Shown here piece after piece: positions 27,960-36,326 of a stretch of 64,000 bases of DNA; position 1 is the stretch's first letter; every line of letters begins with the position of its first letter. This DNA comes from Saprospiraceae bacterium (GTDB lineage: Bacteria; Bacteroidota; Bacteroidia; Chitinophagales; Saprospiraceae), in contig JADKBS010000034.1 of the NCBI GenBank assembly GCA_016714985.1, forward strand, positions 21,934 through 85,933, in the 5' to 3' direction. The notes under the pieces are model-generated. The model did not search any database, was not told where the DNA came from, and worked only from the letters and a program-made list of their open reading frames with translations. The position numbers and the translations under genes are program-made.

Positions 27960-28429
27960 TGATGGAAAATGCGAAACCATTGAAACGGTACCCCTCCCTG
28001 CAACCGCTAAGCAGGGACCATCACCACGGGCTGCTGCTCTGCTGGAAAATCCGCACCGGGCTTTCCAAAGGGGCAGCCCCGGAGCGGATGAAGGCTTACG
28101 CCGATTGGTTCTTTGCGGAGCAACTGCTGCCACATTTTGAGTTGGAAGAACGGTATGCCTTCCCCCTGCTCGGCGACAAGGAACACCCGATGGTCAAGCG
28201 GGCATTGCGGGAGCACCGCAGATTGAAACGGCTTTTCGCCGCCAGCGATGACTTGGATAAACACCTCAGCCTCATCGAGGAGGAACTCACGGCGCACATC
28301 CGTTACGAGGAGCGGGTACTTTTCACCGAATTACAGTCGGTTGCGACGCCGGAGCAGTTGTCTGAAATCGAGCGCCTGCACCATGGGCAGCCGTTTGTAG
28401 AGGAATGGGAGGATAGGTTTTGGGAGTAG
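27959..28429 (+). CDS. Hemerythrin-domain protein
   Basis: 156 residues with the metal-ligand pattern of the HHE superfamily: LSRDHHHGLLLCW, FELEERYAFPLL, LREHRRLKRLF and IRYEERVLFTELQ. It probably binds a di-iron centre and NO or O2. The start codon overlaps the RIC stop (TGATG), so the two are made together. Confidence 0.87.
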   Translation: MMENAKPLKRYPSLQPLSRDHHHGLLLCWKIRTGLSKGAAPERMKAYADWFFAEQLLPHFELEERYAFPLLGDKEHPMVKRALREHRRLKRLFAASDDLDKHLSLIEEELTAHIRYEERVLFTELQSVATPEQLSEIERLHHGQPFVEEWEDRFWE

Positions 28430-28434
28430 CGATT

Positions 28435-29049
28435 TTACCCGATAACCACCTCATGCTCCGGGCAGTCCACCCGCAACTCCGAGGCTTGCAGCGGGGTGTT
28501 CATCAGTTGGCAGAAATGGCCGCTGCCTTGGATGCGATAGTGGGCGCAATTATAGCACATGCGCTGCACCGTGATGACGCCTGCCCGGTTCAGGTGCTTG
28601 ATGATACCGAGCAGGTGGAGCAGCAGATTGGCCTGGTCATCTTCGGAAAGCTGCTCGATGGGCGTTTGGATTTCCGATGAAAAATGAGAGGCCCGGCTGG
28701 CGAGCGCCCCGCCTTCGGCAGTGAGGGCAAGGGAAAAACTGCGCTGGTCGGCTGGGTCGGGCATTTTGACCACCAAGCCTTTCGATAATAGGGTTTTCAC
28801 GGCATCGCTCACGGTGGCTTTGGTCATGTTGAACTCAGCGGCGAGGTGGCCCACTTTCCGCTTTTCCCCATCTGGGTGGTGCAGCAGGAAAATGAGAAAC
28901 TGCACCTGTAAGGGGCTAAGCCCCTCTGCCTTGCCTTCGTTCCACAGCAATACCCGGAACGCCTCGGAAATGCGCTCCAGTGCCACCACGATTTTGCTGC
29001 CCATACTGCCCTGCTGGTGTACCGTGTCGAATGCTGATTTTTTGCTCAT
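28435..29049 (-). CDS. MarR family regulator with a cysteine-rich C-terminal extension
   Basis: 204 residues. The middle is a MarR winged helix (VGHLAAEFNMTKATVSDAVKTLLSKGLVVKMPDPADQRSFSLALT). The C-terminal 45 residues add four cysteines, C165-x2-C168, C180 and C196 (MCYNCAHY, GHFCQLM, VDCPEH), an arrangement that could hold zinc or an Fe-S cluster and so sense NO or redox state. It is the last gene behind the nor/protoglobin gene string and convergent with the hemerythrin gene, 5 bp away. Confidence 0.87.
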   Translation of the reverse strand: MSKKSAFDTVHQQGSMGSKIVVALERISEAFRVLLWNEGKAEGLSPLQVQFLIFLLHHPDGEKRKVGHLAAEFNMTKATVSDAVKTLLSKGLVVKMPDPADQRSFSLALTAEGGALASRASHFSSEIQTPIEQLSEDDQANLLLHLLGIIKHLNRAGVITVQRMCYNCAHYRIQGSGHFCQLMNTPLQASELRVDCPEHEVVIG

Positions 29050-29110
29050 AAAACTCTATCAAGGTTTTATTTCCAGATTTTAAAATACTGATTATCAATA
29101 CCGTAATTTC

Positions 29111-29599
29111 CTAATTTCCCAATTGTACCATCGTTTTTAGTTCCTCCTCCGTTTTGCCCCGCAGGTCGGCGAAGCGGTATTGGGCAAAGTGCGCACGGAG
29201 GTGCAGCACCAAATCCCGCCGGGTGGGGTTGGTAAGCAAGGCTGCGGGGATGTCGTCCATTTCGAGGATATAGTAGCCACTTGCCTGTATGGCTGCCTTG
29301 ACATCGGCCCCAACATCTTCAATATGGCAGAATTGGCATTCCTCGGTGTCCAATCTGGCGTCCTCCTCGTTTTCAGTGGCAAGGTACTCCTTCCCGTACT
29401 GGTGTATGGTGAGGGCATCTTTGAGGGTGGAGGGCACGAGGATGTCAAAGTGCATCACGCTGCCGTCCCGTTTTTTCACGTATGTGTCCCAGACTGCTAC
29501 GCTCATTTTTGTGGCATTTTTTGATGGTGAAACAGGTGGTGATTGCCCCAAAGCGGAAAGACCGAACAAGGCGAAGATAAGCAGGAGAAACGTTCTCAT
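29111..29599 (-). CDS. Exported DUF2024-family protein
   Basis: 162 residues from the ATG at 29599. The N-terminus is a signal peptide (MRTFLLLIFALFGLSALGQ), followed by the DUF2024 domain: MSVAVWDTYVKKRDGSVMHFDILVP, a YGKEYLATE segment and ECQFCHIED. The cysteines and His in CQFCH could bind a metal. The function is unknown. The start overlaps the stop of the 38-residue gene (ATGA). Confidence 0.8.
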   Translation of the reverse strand: MRTFLLLIFALFGLSALGQSPPVSPSKNATKMSVAVWDTYVKKRDGSVMHFDILVPSTLKDALTIHQYGKEYLATENEEDARLDTEECQFCHIEDVGADVKAAIQASGYYILEMDDIPAALLTNPTRRDLVLHLRAHFAQYRFADLRGKTEEELKTMVQLGN

Positions 29600-29712
29600 A
29601 TTTTCGATTTTAGAAAATAGAAAACGAAGAGCCAAGCCAGCCCTTTCAGCAAGAAGAACAGGAACCCAACTACTCCGATTTTCTTCAGGTATGCTTTTGT
29701 CTTAGAACTCAT
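29596..29712 (-). CDS. 38-residue single-helix membrane protein
   Basis: A short frame: MSSKTKAYLKKIGVVGFLFF, then LLKGLAWLFVFYFLKSKI. It has a basic N-terminus, one membrane helix and a basic end, so the N-terminus is probably cytosolic. It overlaps the protoglobin stop upstream and the DUF2024 start downstream, strong evidence for a real, translationally coupled gene. Small proteins of this kind occur in Bacteroidota, but no function is known to me. Confidence 0.65.
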   Translation of the reverse strand: MSSKTKAYLKKIGVVGFLFFLLKGLAWLFVFYFLKSKI

Positions 29713-30283
29713 TTTCCTTAAAATAAGGCTGGCACCAAAGCAAAGTCGTCAGGGTCACGGCCTTGAACCAAGCATTGTGCATGGCGTCCACTTCGTCGGC
29801 GCTTTGCCCATTTTTGCCCAAAAAGCCCTTGATGGTGGCGGTAATCGGGTAGATGAATGCCACGAGGTAGCGGGCATGGATGATCGGCACGGTGTCCACC
29901 CCATCGGTTTGGTTCTTCTTCGTGCTGTGGTGGCGCAGGGCGATTTCATGCTGGTAGTTGAGCCAGTCTTGGTCGTAGGAGCGGTTGCAGAGGTCTAGAA
30001 TCCACTGCCCGAACCTAGCCCGCACGGCACCGAGGTAGTCCATGTTGGGTTGGCCTCCTTTTGTGAAATAATGAAGCAGGTGCTCGTTGCCGCCCACGTA
30101 GCCATACCACAGGTCGAGCACGGCATCGGTCTGGCCATCGAGCACGGCCCCCGCCATGCGGAGGTAGCGGTCGTCTTCATCTGACCAGAGCAGGGTTTTC
30201 TTTAACAAGGAGAGGTCTTGCATCGAGACGGGGGAGGTGGCAAGCGAGGCGCTGCCGTAGTCATAACCTTTGATTTGTGCCAT
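29702..30283 (-). CDS. Protoglobin
   Basis: 193-residue globin: IKGYDYGSASLATSPVSMQDLSLLKKTLLWSDEDDRYLRMAG, then DLWYGYVGGNEHLLHYF and HARYLVAFIYPI, with the proximal-His helix in QHEIALRHHS. Protoglobins bind NO, CO and O2 in a buried heme. It lies directly behind a -7 box and palindrome (30323-30346) and heads the small operon with the 38-residue protein and DUF2024. Confidence 0.9.
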   Translation of the reverse strand: MAQIKGYDYGSASLATSPVSMQDLSLLKKTLLWSDEDDRYLRMAGAVLDGQTDAVLDLWYGYVGGNEHLLHYFTKGGQPNMDYLGAVRARFGQWILDLCNRSYDQDWLNYQHEIALRHHSTKKNQTDGVDTVPIIHARYLVAFIYPITATIKGFLGKNGQSADEVDAMHNAWFKAVTLTTLLWCQPYFKENEF

Positions 30284-30322
30284 GTTGAAATGTTTTTAAA
30301 TGGTGATTGTGAAACGATGGCA

Positions 30323-30346
30323 CAAATATAGTAAGGATTCCTAACT
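30323..30346 (-). promoter_or_regulatory. Protoglobin promoter with overlapping palindrome
   Basis: On the reverse strand, a near-palindrome AGTTAGGAATCCTTACT (30330-30346) directly adjoins a -7 box TATATTTG (30323-30330). The MarR protein at 28435 or an Rrf2 protein could bind it. Confidence 0.5.
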
Positions 30347-30368
30347 ATATATCAATAAGCAAAAAAAT

Positions 30369-30587
30369 TTACACCAACACAACTACCAAGCCCAAATACA
30401 CCAATAGCACTACGCCCACCAAGACTAACCACGCCCGGTGCGCCCGCCTCATCTCCATAAACTGCCAGACGACCAGCAAAACCTTCACGCAGGCAGCAAT
30501 TGCCAAGATAAGTGCCAAAACGAAACCTGTTTTTTCACCAGCAGCCATCAGGCCAGAGGAAGCCGTGAGCAGCACGAGCAGCGCCAA
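30369..30587 (-). CDS. COX4-like small membrane protein (NorF-type)
   Basis: 72 residues with two to three helices and the motif KVLLVVWQFMEMRRAHRAW, typical of prokaryotic cytochrome oxidase subunit IV-like proteins that follow subunit III/NorE genes. The start is uncertain: the best in-frame codon is a TTG at 30587, while an ATG right after the norE stop is in another frame, so an indel near the start is possible. Confidence 0.65.
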   Translation of the reverse strand: MALLVLLTASSGLMAAGEKTGFVLALILAIAACVKVLLVVWQFMEMRRAHRAWLVLVGVVLLVYLGLVVVLV

Positions 30588-30615
30588 GGCAAAGCCGTTG
30601 TATTTCGAGAATCCT

Positions 30616-31149
30616 TCATTTCATCAAGTATAAAACCGGGAACAGCAGCAGCCAGATGAGGTCGCAGAGGTGCCAAAACGACGCCCCGGTTTCCACGTCC
30701 GCCAAAATTACGCAGCCCACCACCACATGCACGAAGTGGAAGCCCGTGAGCAGCCAGTAGAAAGTGAAGAAACTATTGTAACCCAGGTCGAAGCCGTTCG
30801 ACAGTTTCCCGGCGTATTCCGTACCTTTTATGGCCAAAAATGCCAGCCCAAAAACCAATGCGGCAATCATCCGGCGATGGCTGTCCGTCGCTTTCCCCAG
30901 CTTCAACAACCGCACGGCCTCCGCCATGAAAAAACCGCTGGTGAGCAGCACGAGGGTGTTCACTAAGCCCGTACTGGTGCTCAGGTTTTGTTGCGCAGCA
31001 GCGAACAAACCTGGGTTGAGGCTGCGCTGCCAGACGAACGCCCCAATGCCCGCCGTGAAGGTCACAAGCTCCACGAGGATGATTATCCAGATAAGGATGC
31101 CGCCGGGTGGATAGAAGAAATTTTTGTGGTCAACCTGCTCCATTTTCAT
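30616..31149 (-). CDS. norE: NorE, heme-copper oxidase subunit III-like protein
   Basis: 177 residues: MKMEQVDHKNFFYPPGG followed by five membrane helices with TAGIGAFVWQRSL, KGTEYAGKLSNG and FHFVHVVVGC, the COX3/NorE pattern. NorE supports NO reductase activity or assembly. The ATG overlaps the norD stop in ATGA. A frameshift in norD makes the two appear as one long frame, but they are separate genes. Confidence 0.83.
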   Translation of the reverse strand: MKMEQVDHKNFFYPPGGILIWIIILVELVTFTAGIGAFVWQRSLNPGLFAAAQQNLSTSTGLVNTLVLLTSGFFMAEAVRLLKLGKATDSHRRMIAALVFGLAFLAIKGTEYAGKLSNGFDLGYNSFFTFYWLLTGFHFVHVVVGCVILADVETGASFWHLCDLIWLLLFPVLYLMK

Positions 31150-32913
31150 TGCTCGTTTATCCGTCGGTACAACAGCGCCAGCGCCTGCACCAACTGGTCG
31201 GGGTGAGAGGATATTGTAGTGGTTCTGCCCGAACATCTGCGGCAGGTAGTACCTCGCCACGCTTTCCACGGCCACGGCGTAGGTGCTGATGTGTCGCTCG
31301 TGCAGTTCCCGCAGCGCCTGCCGCACGTCGGCGATGCCGTACTGGCCCTCGTAGCGGTCGTAATCGTTGGGCTTGCCGTCGGAGAGCAATACGACCCATT
31401 TCTGGCTGGCAGGGTGCGCCTCAATGAGCGCCTTCGAGTGGCGCAGCGCCGGGCCGATGCGGGTATAGCCCTGTGGCTCCACGCTGCCGAGCCGCTGCTT
31501 GCCCTTGATCCAGCCCTCGCCGAAGTCCTTCAGCGTGTGGAAGGTGCAGCGGTTGCGGGTTTGGGAACAAAAACCGCCCACGGCGAAGTCCACGCCGTAC
31601 TCGTTCAGCGCCTCCCCGAAGAGGATGACGGCCTGTTTTTCCACGTCGAGCACCCGGTTGCCATCGGCGTAGCTGTCGGTGGAGAGGCTGAGGTCGAGCA
31701 GGAAGAGCAGGGCAATATTGGGGTCTTTTTTGCGGGTGGAGTTGTAGATGTTTTCGGAAGGGGTGTGGCCGCTACGCAGGTCAGCGAACCAGTCCACGAG
31801 GGCGTCCATGTCAATATTCTCCCCATCTGGCATGCGCCTCACCATGCGCCGCTGCTGGTGGATTTGGGCAAATTTCCGGCGCAGGCCATCCAGCGTTTTC
31901 TTGTTTTCGGAAAGGCATTTTTGGGCATAGGTGAGGTCGCCGCCCTTTATTTTGCTCAAAAAAACCTTGCAGTAATCATGCTTGTACCGCTTTTGGGACA
32001 AGTCCCATTCGGGGTAGGTCACACAGGTCGTGCCATTGTCGGCATCCTCGCTTTCGGCGATTTTCACCGAGCCACGGAACTCCGCCCGATAGACCGAATG
32101 CGCCTGTTCGTCGGTGCGAACGAGGTGCTTTAGGTTCAGTTCGTTGAGCGCCTCAGCGTGCTCGGCCAGTTCGTCGTCGCCGTCGAAGCCCCGCCAGATA
32201 CCGCTGAACTCTTCGGCGGTCTCCACCTTCTCGAAGTTGTGGGTGAGCATGTAATCGTCCTGCGCTTTTTTGTCCACGGCAATGACTTCCACCTCCTCCA
32301 CGGGCTTAGAGGCAATCTCGGTGGTTGGGCTGTGCGGGTTCGTGCCTTCTGCCTCGCCGTTGGGATTGGCAGTGACGGGTGGGCCGGTCACGCCCTCGTT
32401 CACCATGTATTTCCCATAGAGCCAAAAGGTTTCTGGGCGGCTTTTCGGGTCGCCGTATTGTGCTTCAAAATGGGGTTTTACTTCGTAAAAGAACCGAGCC
32501 ACGGAGGGGAACTCCTCTTGCATAAATCCCAAAATGATGGGTGCCGCCGCCGCTGCTTTTTGCTGTGCAATTTCAAGGCTTTGGGCTTCCATTTTGTTGT
32601 TCCAATTGAGCTGCTCCCGGCTTTGTATGCTTAGGTACACCACTCGGTACAAATAGAAATACAGGTTCTGCTCCGGGCTGGGCAGCTTTGAAAAACTGAT
32701 GGGCAGGTAGAACGCATCGTCCTTCCAGCCACCCTCTTTTTCGGCGGGCAGGATGTCCACGTTGCGCCCCGTCAGCGCACGGGCAAGCAGCGTCAGGCGG
32801 GGGCTGATGGCTTCGAGCCTTACCGCAAGGGCAGTTTCTTCTTTGCCGTTGCTGAGCTTCCATTTATCGTAGAAGCCGAGGATTTTTTTGAATAAAATCT
32901 GGTCAAGTTCCAT
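31146..32913 (-). CDS. norD: NorD, von Willebrand factor A protein of the NO reductase cluster, frameshifted near its end
   Basis: About 588 residues. The C-terminal half holds a VWA domain with the MIDAS motif LLDLSLSTDSYADG (D-x-S-x-S), T in QGYTRIGPALRHS and VVLLSDGKPNDYDRYEG. NorD works with the NorQ ATPase to activate NorBC, probably by FeB insertion. Near 31201-31208 a net +1 shift moves the end YNIL-HPDQLVQALALLYRRINEQ out of frame; the intact protein stops at 31146. An AT-rich gene separates it from norQ. Confidence 0.87.
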
Positions 32914-32948
32914 CTAAATAATTGCATTTCATTCATGCCAATGAGAAA

Positions 32949-33635
32949 CTAAGCTAACTGGTTGTGATTTGCTTTCAATTCAGCCTTGGTCATAGCTATG
33001 TTGTTAGCAGTTTCCATTAGTAAGTTGTCAAGTTGCCTTGTAGTTATGCGCGACTTATGTGTTGTTTCAATTCTGGTTTTTAAGTCAAAGGATTTACAGA
33101 AAAATTTTGCATATTCTTTGTCAATACCCTTTTCTTGTAGAATGTATTGAAGTTCAATTGGAATCTTACTTGTGAATTTTCTCATCGCCTGTACAGCTCG
33201 ACTATCATAAATGAAAAATAAATTTGGTAGGTGAAAATGCAGATACTTAGAAGCAAAAGAACGTTTATTTAATTCCGTGATTTTTGTTAAAATTTTCACC
33301 AACTCATTATGAACTTTCAGTATTTCGAGTATATTATTTGTGCTAAGTTGTTTGCCTTTTAGTTTTTTTAAATTATTGTCTATGTTTGAATTGATAAAAG
33401 CTGGAATTACATTATCTATGTAGAAATTATCGTTGATGATTGGGTCATCGTTCTTGTTCTTGCGTCTTTCAACAGCTGCAGCATATATCCGCCCAATGAA
33501 AAGAACCTTTGTTAATATTATGTCATCCTTATTATGAGAAGGATAGTCTTGGCAGAGGTTGTACAGGATTTTGTTTCCAAAATCCCAACATGTATTCTTA
33601 GCTAAATTTGAAATTTCTATTTCTGCTATTTTCAT
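32949..33635 (-). CDS. AT-rich protein of unknown function inserted in the nor cluster
   Basis: 228 residues from MKIAEIEISNLAKNTCWDFG (an upstream start at 33677 is also possible). The core WDFGNKILYNLCQDYPSHNKDD and LFIGRIYAAAVERRK looks conserved-domain-like, and the FASKYLHFHLPNLFFIYDSRAVQAMRKF block also looks structured, but I cannot name the family. The GC content is far below that of its neighbours, which points to recent transfer. It separates norQ from norD, which are normally adjacent. Confidence 0.7.
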   Translation of the reverse strand: MKIAEIEISNLAKNTCWDFGNKILYNLCQDYPSHNKDDIILTKVLFIGRIYAAAVERRKNKNDDPIINDNFYIDNVIPAFINSNIDNNLKKLKGKQLSTNNILEILKVHNELVKILTKITELNKRSFASKYLHFHLPNLFFIYDSRAVQAMRKFTSKIPIELQYILQEKGIDKEYAKFFCKSFDLKTRIETTHKSRITTRQLDNLLMETANNIAMTKAELKANHNQLA

Positions 33636-33889
33636 GTCGTTATGGATTTTACAATAATTGATTTTGATTTGAATCAACTACAAAAATAGCTTAATTGTGA
33701 GAAAGCATTCAATCGCTTAGAAATCCATCCTTCCTTATGCTTTCCTAACTTCTCGTGATTTTTTCATCAGCAGTTTTTGAACTGTTGCAAATTTTGCAAC
33801 AATTGAATTGATTATTGCAAAATCAGTTGAAATCTAAGCCCGGCAATCGCTCAGGCTTAGAAATCCCTACCGAGCTTTCCAATCCTTCG

Positions 33890-34672
33890 CTATATCATCA
33901 AATCCGCCAAATCCTTCAGTGCCGCCAATGTTTCATCGTCGTCGGTGAGGGGTTGAATCATGCCTACTTCCACGGAGAGCCGCTTGGGCAACCCGCTATG
34001 GATGAGCTTGGCGGCATCCACTACGAGGCGGGTCGAGACGGTTTCCATCAGGCCCAGTTCGTTCAGGTTGCGGATTTTGTTGGCGATGCCAACGAGCCGC
34101 TTTGCGTCGGCTTGCTCGATCCCCGATTCGCTTTCCACGATTTCCCGCTCCATTTTTTCGTCGGGGTAATTGAAGGCAAGCGAGACGAAGCGCTGCCGGG
34201 TGGAGGGTTTCAGTTCTTTGAAGCCACGTTGGTAGCCGGGGTTGTAGGAGGCCACGAGCATGAACGAATTGGCGGCGGGCACTTCCTCCGGCACTTTGTC
34301 GAGGAAGAGTTGGCGGCGGTGGTCGGTCAGCGAGTGGATGGCCACAATCACGTCGGGGCGGGCCTCGGCTATTTCATCCAAATAGATGATGCTGCCATTG
34401 CGCACGGCGGTGGTCAGTGGCCCGTCCTGCCAGATGGTCTCGGCACCCTTGAGGATGTAGCGCCCGGTGAGGTCAATAGCCGAGGTCTCCTCGTGACATG
34501 CGACCGTGATGAGTGGCACATCAAGTCGGTGTGCCATGTGCTCCACGAAGCGGGTCTTCCCCGTGCCCGTGGGGCCTTTCAACAGCACGGCCAGCTTGTT
34601 TTCATGGCAATGGGTGAAGACCTCTATTTCTTTGCCGATTGGGCGGTAGTATGGTTGCGTTGTAATTTCCAT
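33890..34672 (-). CDS. norQ: NorQ, MoxR/CbbQ-type AAA+ ATPase
   Basis: 260 residues. Walker A LLKGPTGTGKTRFVEHMA, Walker B SIIYLDEIAEARPDV, sensor 1 LVASYNPGYQRG and the CbbQ C-terminal domain. It is an ATPase chaperone that acts with NorD to mature NO reductase. It is downstream of norB, separated by a 235-bp region holding a foldback repeat. Confidence 0.93.
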   Translation of the reverse strand: MEITTQPYYRPIGKEIEVFTHCHENKLAVLLKGPTGTGKTRFVEHMAHRLDVPLITVACHEETSAIDLTGRYILKGAETIWQDGPLTTAVRNGSIIYLDEIAEARPDVIVAIHSLTDHRRQLFLDKVPEEVPAANSFMLVASYNPGYQRGFKELKPSTRQRFVSLAFNYPDEKMEREIVESESGIEQADAKRLVGIANKIRNLNELGLMETVSTRLVVDAAKLIHSGLPKRLSVEVGMIQPLTDDDETLAALKDLADLMI

Positions 34673-34689
34673 TTTAAAAAATCTACAAT

Positions 34690-34788
34690 TTTGTCATTGC
34701 CGAAGCTAACACGTGATGCAATGAGGGCAGTTGTAATAGCATTTATATTTCCCTCGTGACGTTGCGGGTTGCCTTCGGCAATGACAAA
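34690..34788. repeat. 99-bp foldback repeat between norB and norQ
   Basis: Perfect 16-bp arms TTTGTCATTGCCGAAG (34690-34705) and CTTCGGCAATGACAAA (34773-34788), with weaker pairing inside. The end sequence resembles the TTGTCATTCCCGAAGGGAAC elements at 51051, 59636 and 60066, so it may belong to the same dispersed family. Confidence 0.6.
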
Positions 34789-34907
34789 GAGGGAGAGAGG
34801 TGTTTTGAAACAAGCAAAAAGGGCAAGGCACCTGCGCAATTTATTGACAACTCATCACAACTCGAAAAACAACCAACTAATGAATGCCCTGCCCTTTTTG
34901 CTTGAAA

Positions 34908-36242
34908 TCATGCCCGTTCCAGCGCCTCGTCCGTCGGCTTGCCGTACTTGAAAAAGTTCAAAACGAACATGACGATGCCCACGGTGAACAGCGTGGCCGC
35001 AGCGATGAGCACAAGGAAGTGTACCTCCATCGCCTGTTGGGTGTCAATGAAGTCCATACCCACTTTCCGTTCGAGGTAAACCTGCGTGACACCTGCTGCT
35101 GCAAAGGCCGTGGTCATGCCAATCATGCCAATATTGGAGAGCCAGAAGGCGTAGCTGGCACCAGGCGCAGTGTACAGCTTCCGACCCGTCATCAATGGGG
35201 TGGCGTAAGTTATCATGCCCAGCACCAACATGCCGTAAGCACCCCAGAAGGCCAAGTGCCCGTGCATCGCTGTCACGAAAGTTCCGTGCGTGTACATGTT
35301 CACGGCGGGAAGGGTGTGCGCCACGCCGAGCAGGCCCGCCCCCACAAAGGAGATAATGGCCGTGCCGAGCGTCCAGTTCAGCGCGATTTGGTTCGGATGG
35401 CGCTTCTCGCCCTTGCGGTACATGGCGAGGGCGAACAAGGCCATGCCAAGGAAGGCCAGTGGCTCCATGGCGGAGAAAATGCCGCCAATCATCAGCCAAT
35501 ATTTCGGCGTGCCGATATAATAGTAGTGGTGGCCCGTGCCGAGGATGCCCGATATGAAGGTCAGGCCAACGATGACGTACAGCCATTTTTCGATGACCTC
35601 CCGGTCAACGCCTGTCAATTTGATGAGCAAATAAGCAAGGATGCCGCCCATGATGAGTTCCCAAACGCCCTCCACCCAGAGGTGGACGACCCACCAACGG
35701 AAGAAGGAGTCCATCGTCTGGTTGTCGAACCAAATCATACCAGGCAGATAAAGCAGTGCGGCGAACAACAGCCCCATCGTGAGCACGAGGGAAGTGGTTG
35801 TGCGCTTTTTACCTTTCCAAAGCGTCATGATGATGATGTAGAGGAACAGCAGCACGTTGACCACCACGAGGTAGTCGAGCGGGCGGGGGATTTCGAGGAA
35901 CTTGCGGCCTTCCCACCAGTTCAGGTGGAAGCCTATCACTGCCACGACGCCGACGATGGCGAGGCTCCAAAACTGTAGCTTGGCCAGTGGCACGGAAATC
36001 AGTTCATGCTCGGCCTCGTCGGGGATGATGAAATAGGCAGCACCCATGAAGCCGCTCAGAATCCAGACCACCAACAGGTTCTTGTGGGTGGCGGTGGCAG
36101 CGTTGAAGGGGATGAGGTCGTGCAGCCCATCATAGCCAAGGTGGGCGAAAGCCATGATGAAGCCGTAGGTGATTTGCAGCAGCAACAGCACGCCGCTGAG
36201 GGCGAAGAACCACCAGGCTATTTGTTGAGATTTATATTTCAT
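34908..36242 (-). CDS. norB: NorB, nitric oxide reductase subunit B (cytochrome c type)
   Basis: 444 residues with 12 helices. Active-site residues are intact: H187 and E191 (HLWVEGVWE), H238-H239 (GTGHHYYYIG) and E260 (FSAMEPLAF) for FeB and proton handling; heme b/b3 ligands lie in MHGHLAFWGAYGM. It reduces 2 NO to N2O with electrons from NorC. It serves as the in-window control for the altered residues in the Nod-like protein at 10901. Confidence 0.96.
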   Translation of the reverse strand: MKYKSQQIAWWFFALSGVLLLLQITYGFIMAFAHLGYDGLHDLIPFNAATATHKNLLVVWILSGFMGAAYFIIPDEAEHELISVPLAKLQFWSLAIVGVVAVIGFHLNWWEGRKFLEIPRPLDYLVVVNVLLFLYIIIMTLWKGKKRTTTSLVLTMGLLFAALLYLPGMIWFDNQTMDSFFRWWVVHLWVEGVWELIMGGILAYLLIKLTGVDREVIEKWLYVIVGLTFISGILGTGHHYYYIGTPKYWLMIGGIFSAMEPLAFLGMALFALAMYRKGEKRHPNQIALNWTLGTAIISFVGAGLLGVAHTLPAVNMYTHGTFVTAMHGHLAFWGAYGMLVLGMITYATPLMTGRKLYTAPGASYAFWLSNIGMIGMTTAFAAAGVTQVYLERKVGMDFIDTQQAMEVHFLVLIAAATLFTVGIVMFVLNFFKYGKPTDEALERA

Positions 36243-36326
36243 TTTGAATTGATTTTTAGAACGGTGGACGGCAAATGGTTGACGGTGCCTGTCCTTGCGT
36301 CACGGAATTGAATTAAACAGTGCCAA

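Noticed and set aside
31219..32133. Long open frame antisense to norD
   Set aside because: It is a shadow of the GC-rich norD frame, with no domain and no independent start or promoter.
30616..32913. A single 765-residue NorD-NorE fusion protein
   Set aside because: The natural ends of NorD (LLYRRINEQ) and start of NorE (ATGA overlap) are both present in the sequence; the fusion arises from a net one-base shift near 31204.
34884..35978. 364-codon open frame antisense to norB
   Set aside because: norB is certain on the other strand; the antisense product is low-complexity and His/Glu-rich, as expected for a shadow of membrane helices.
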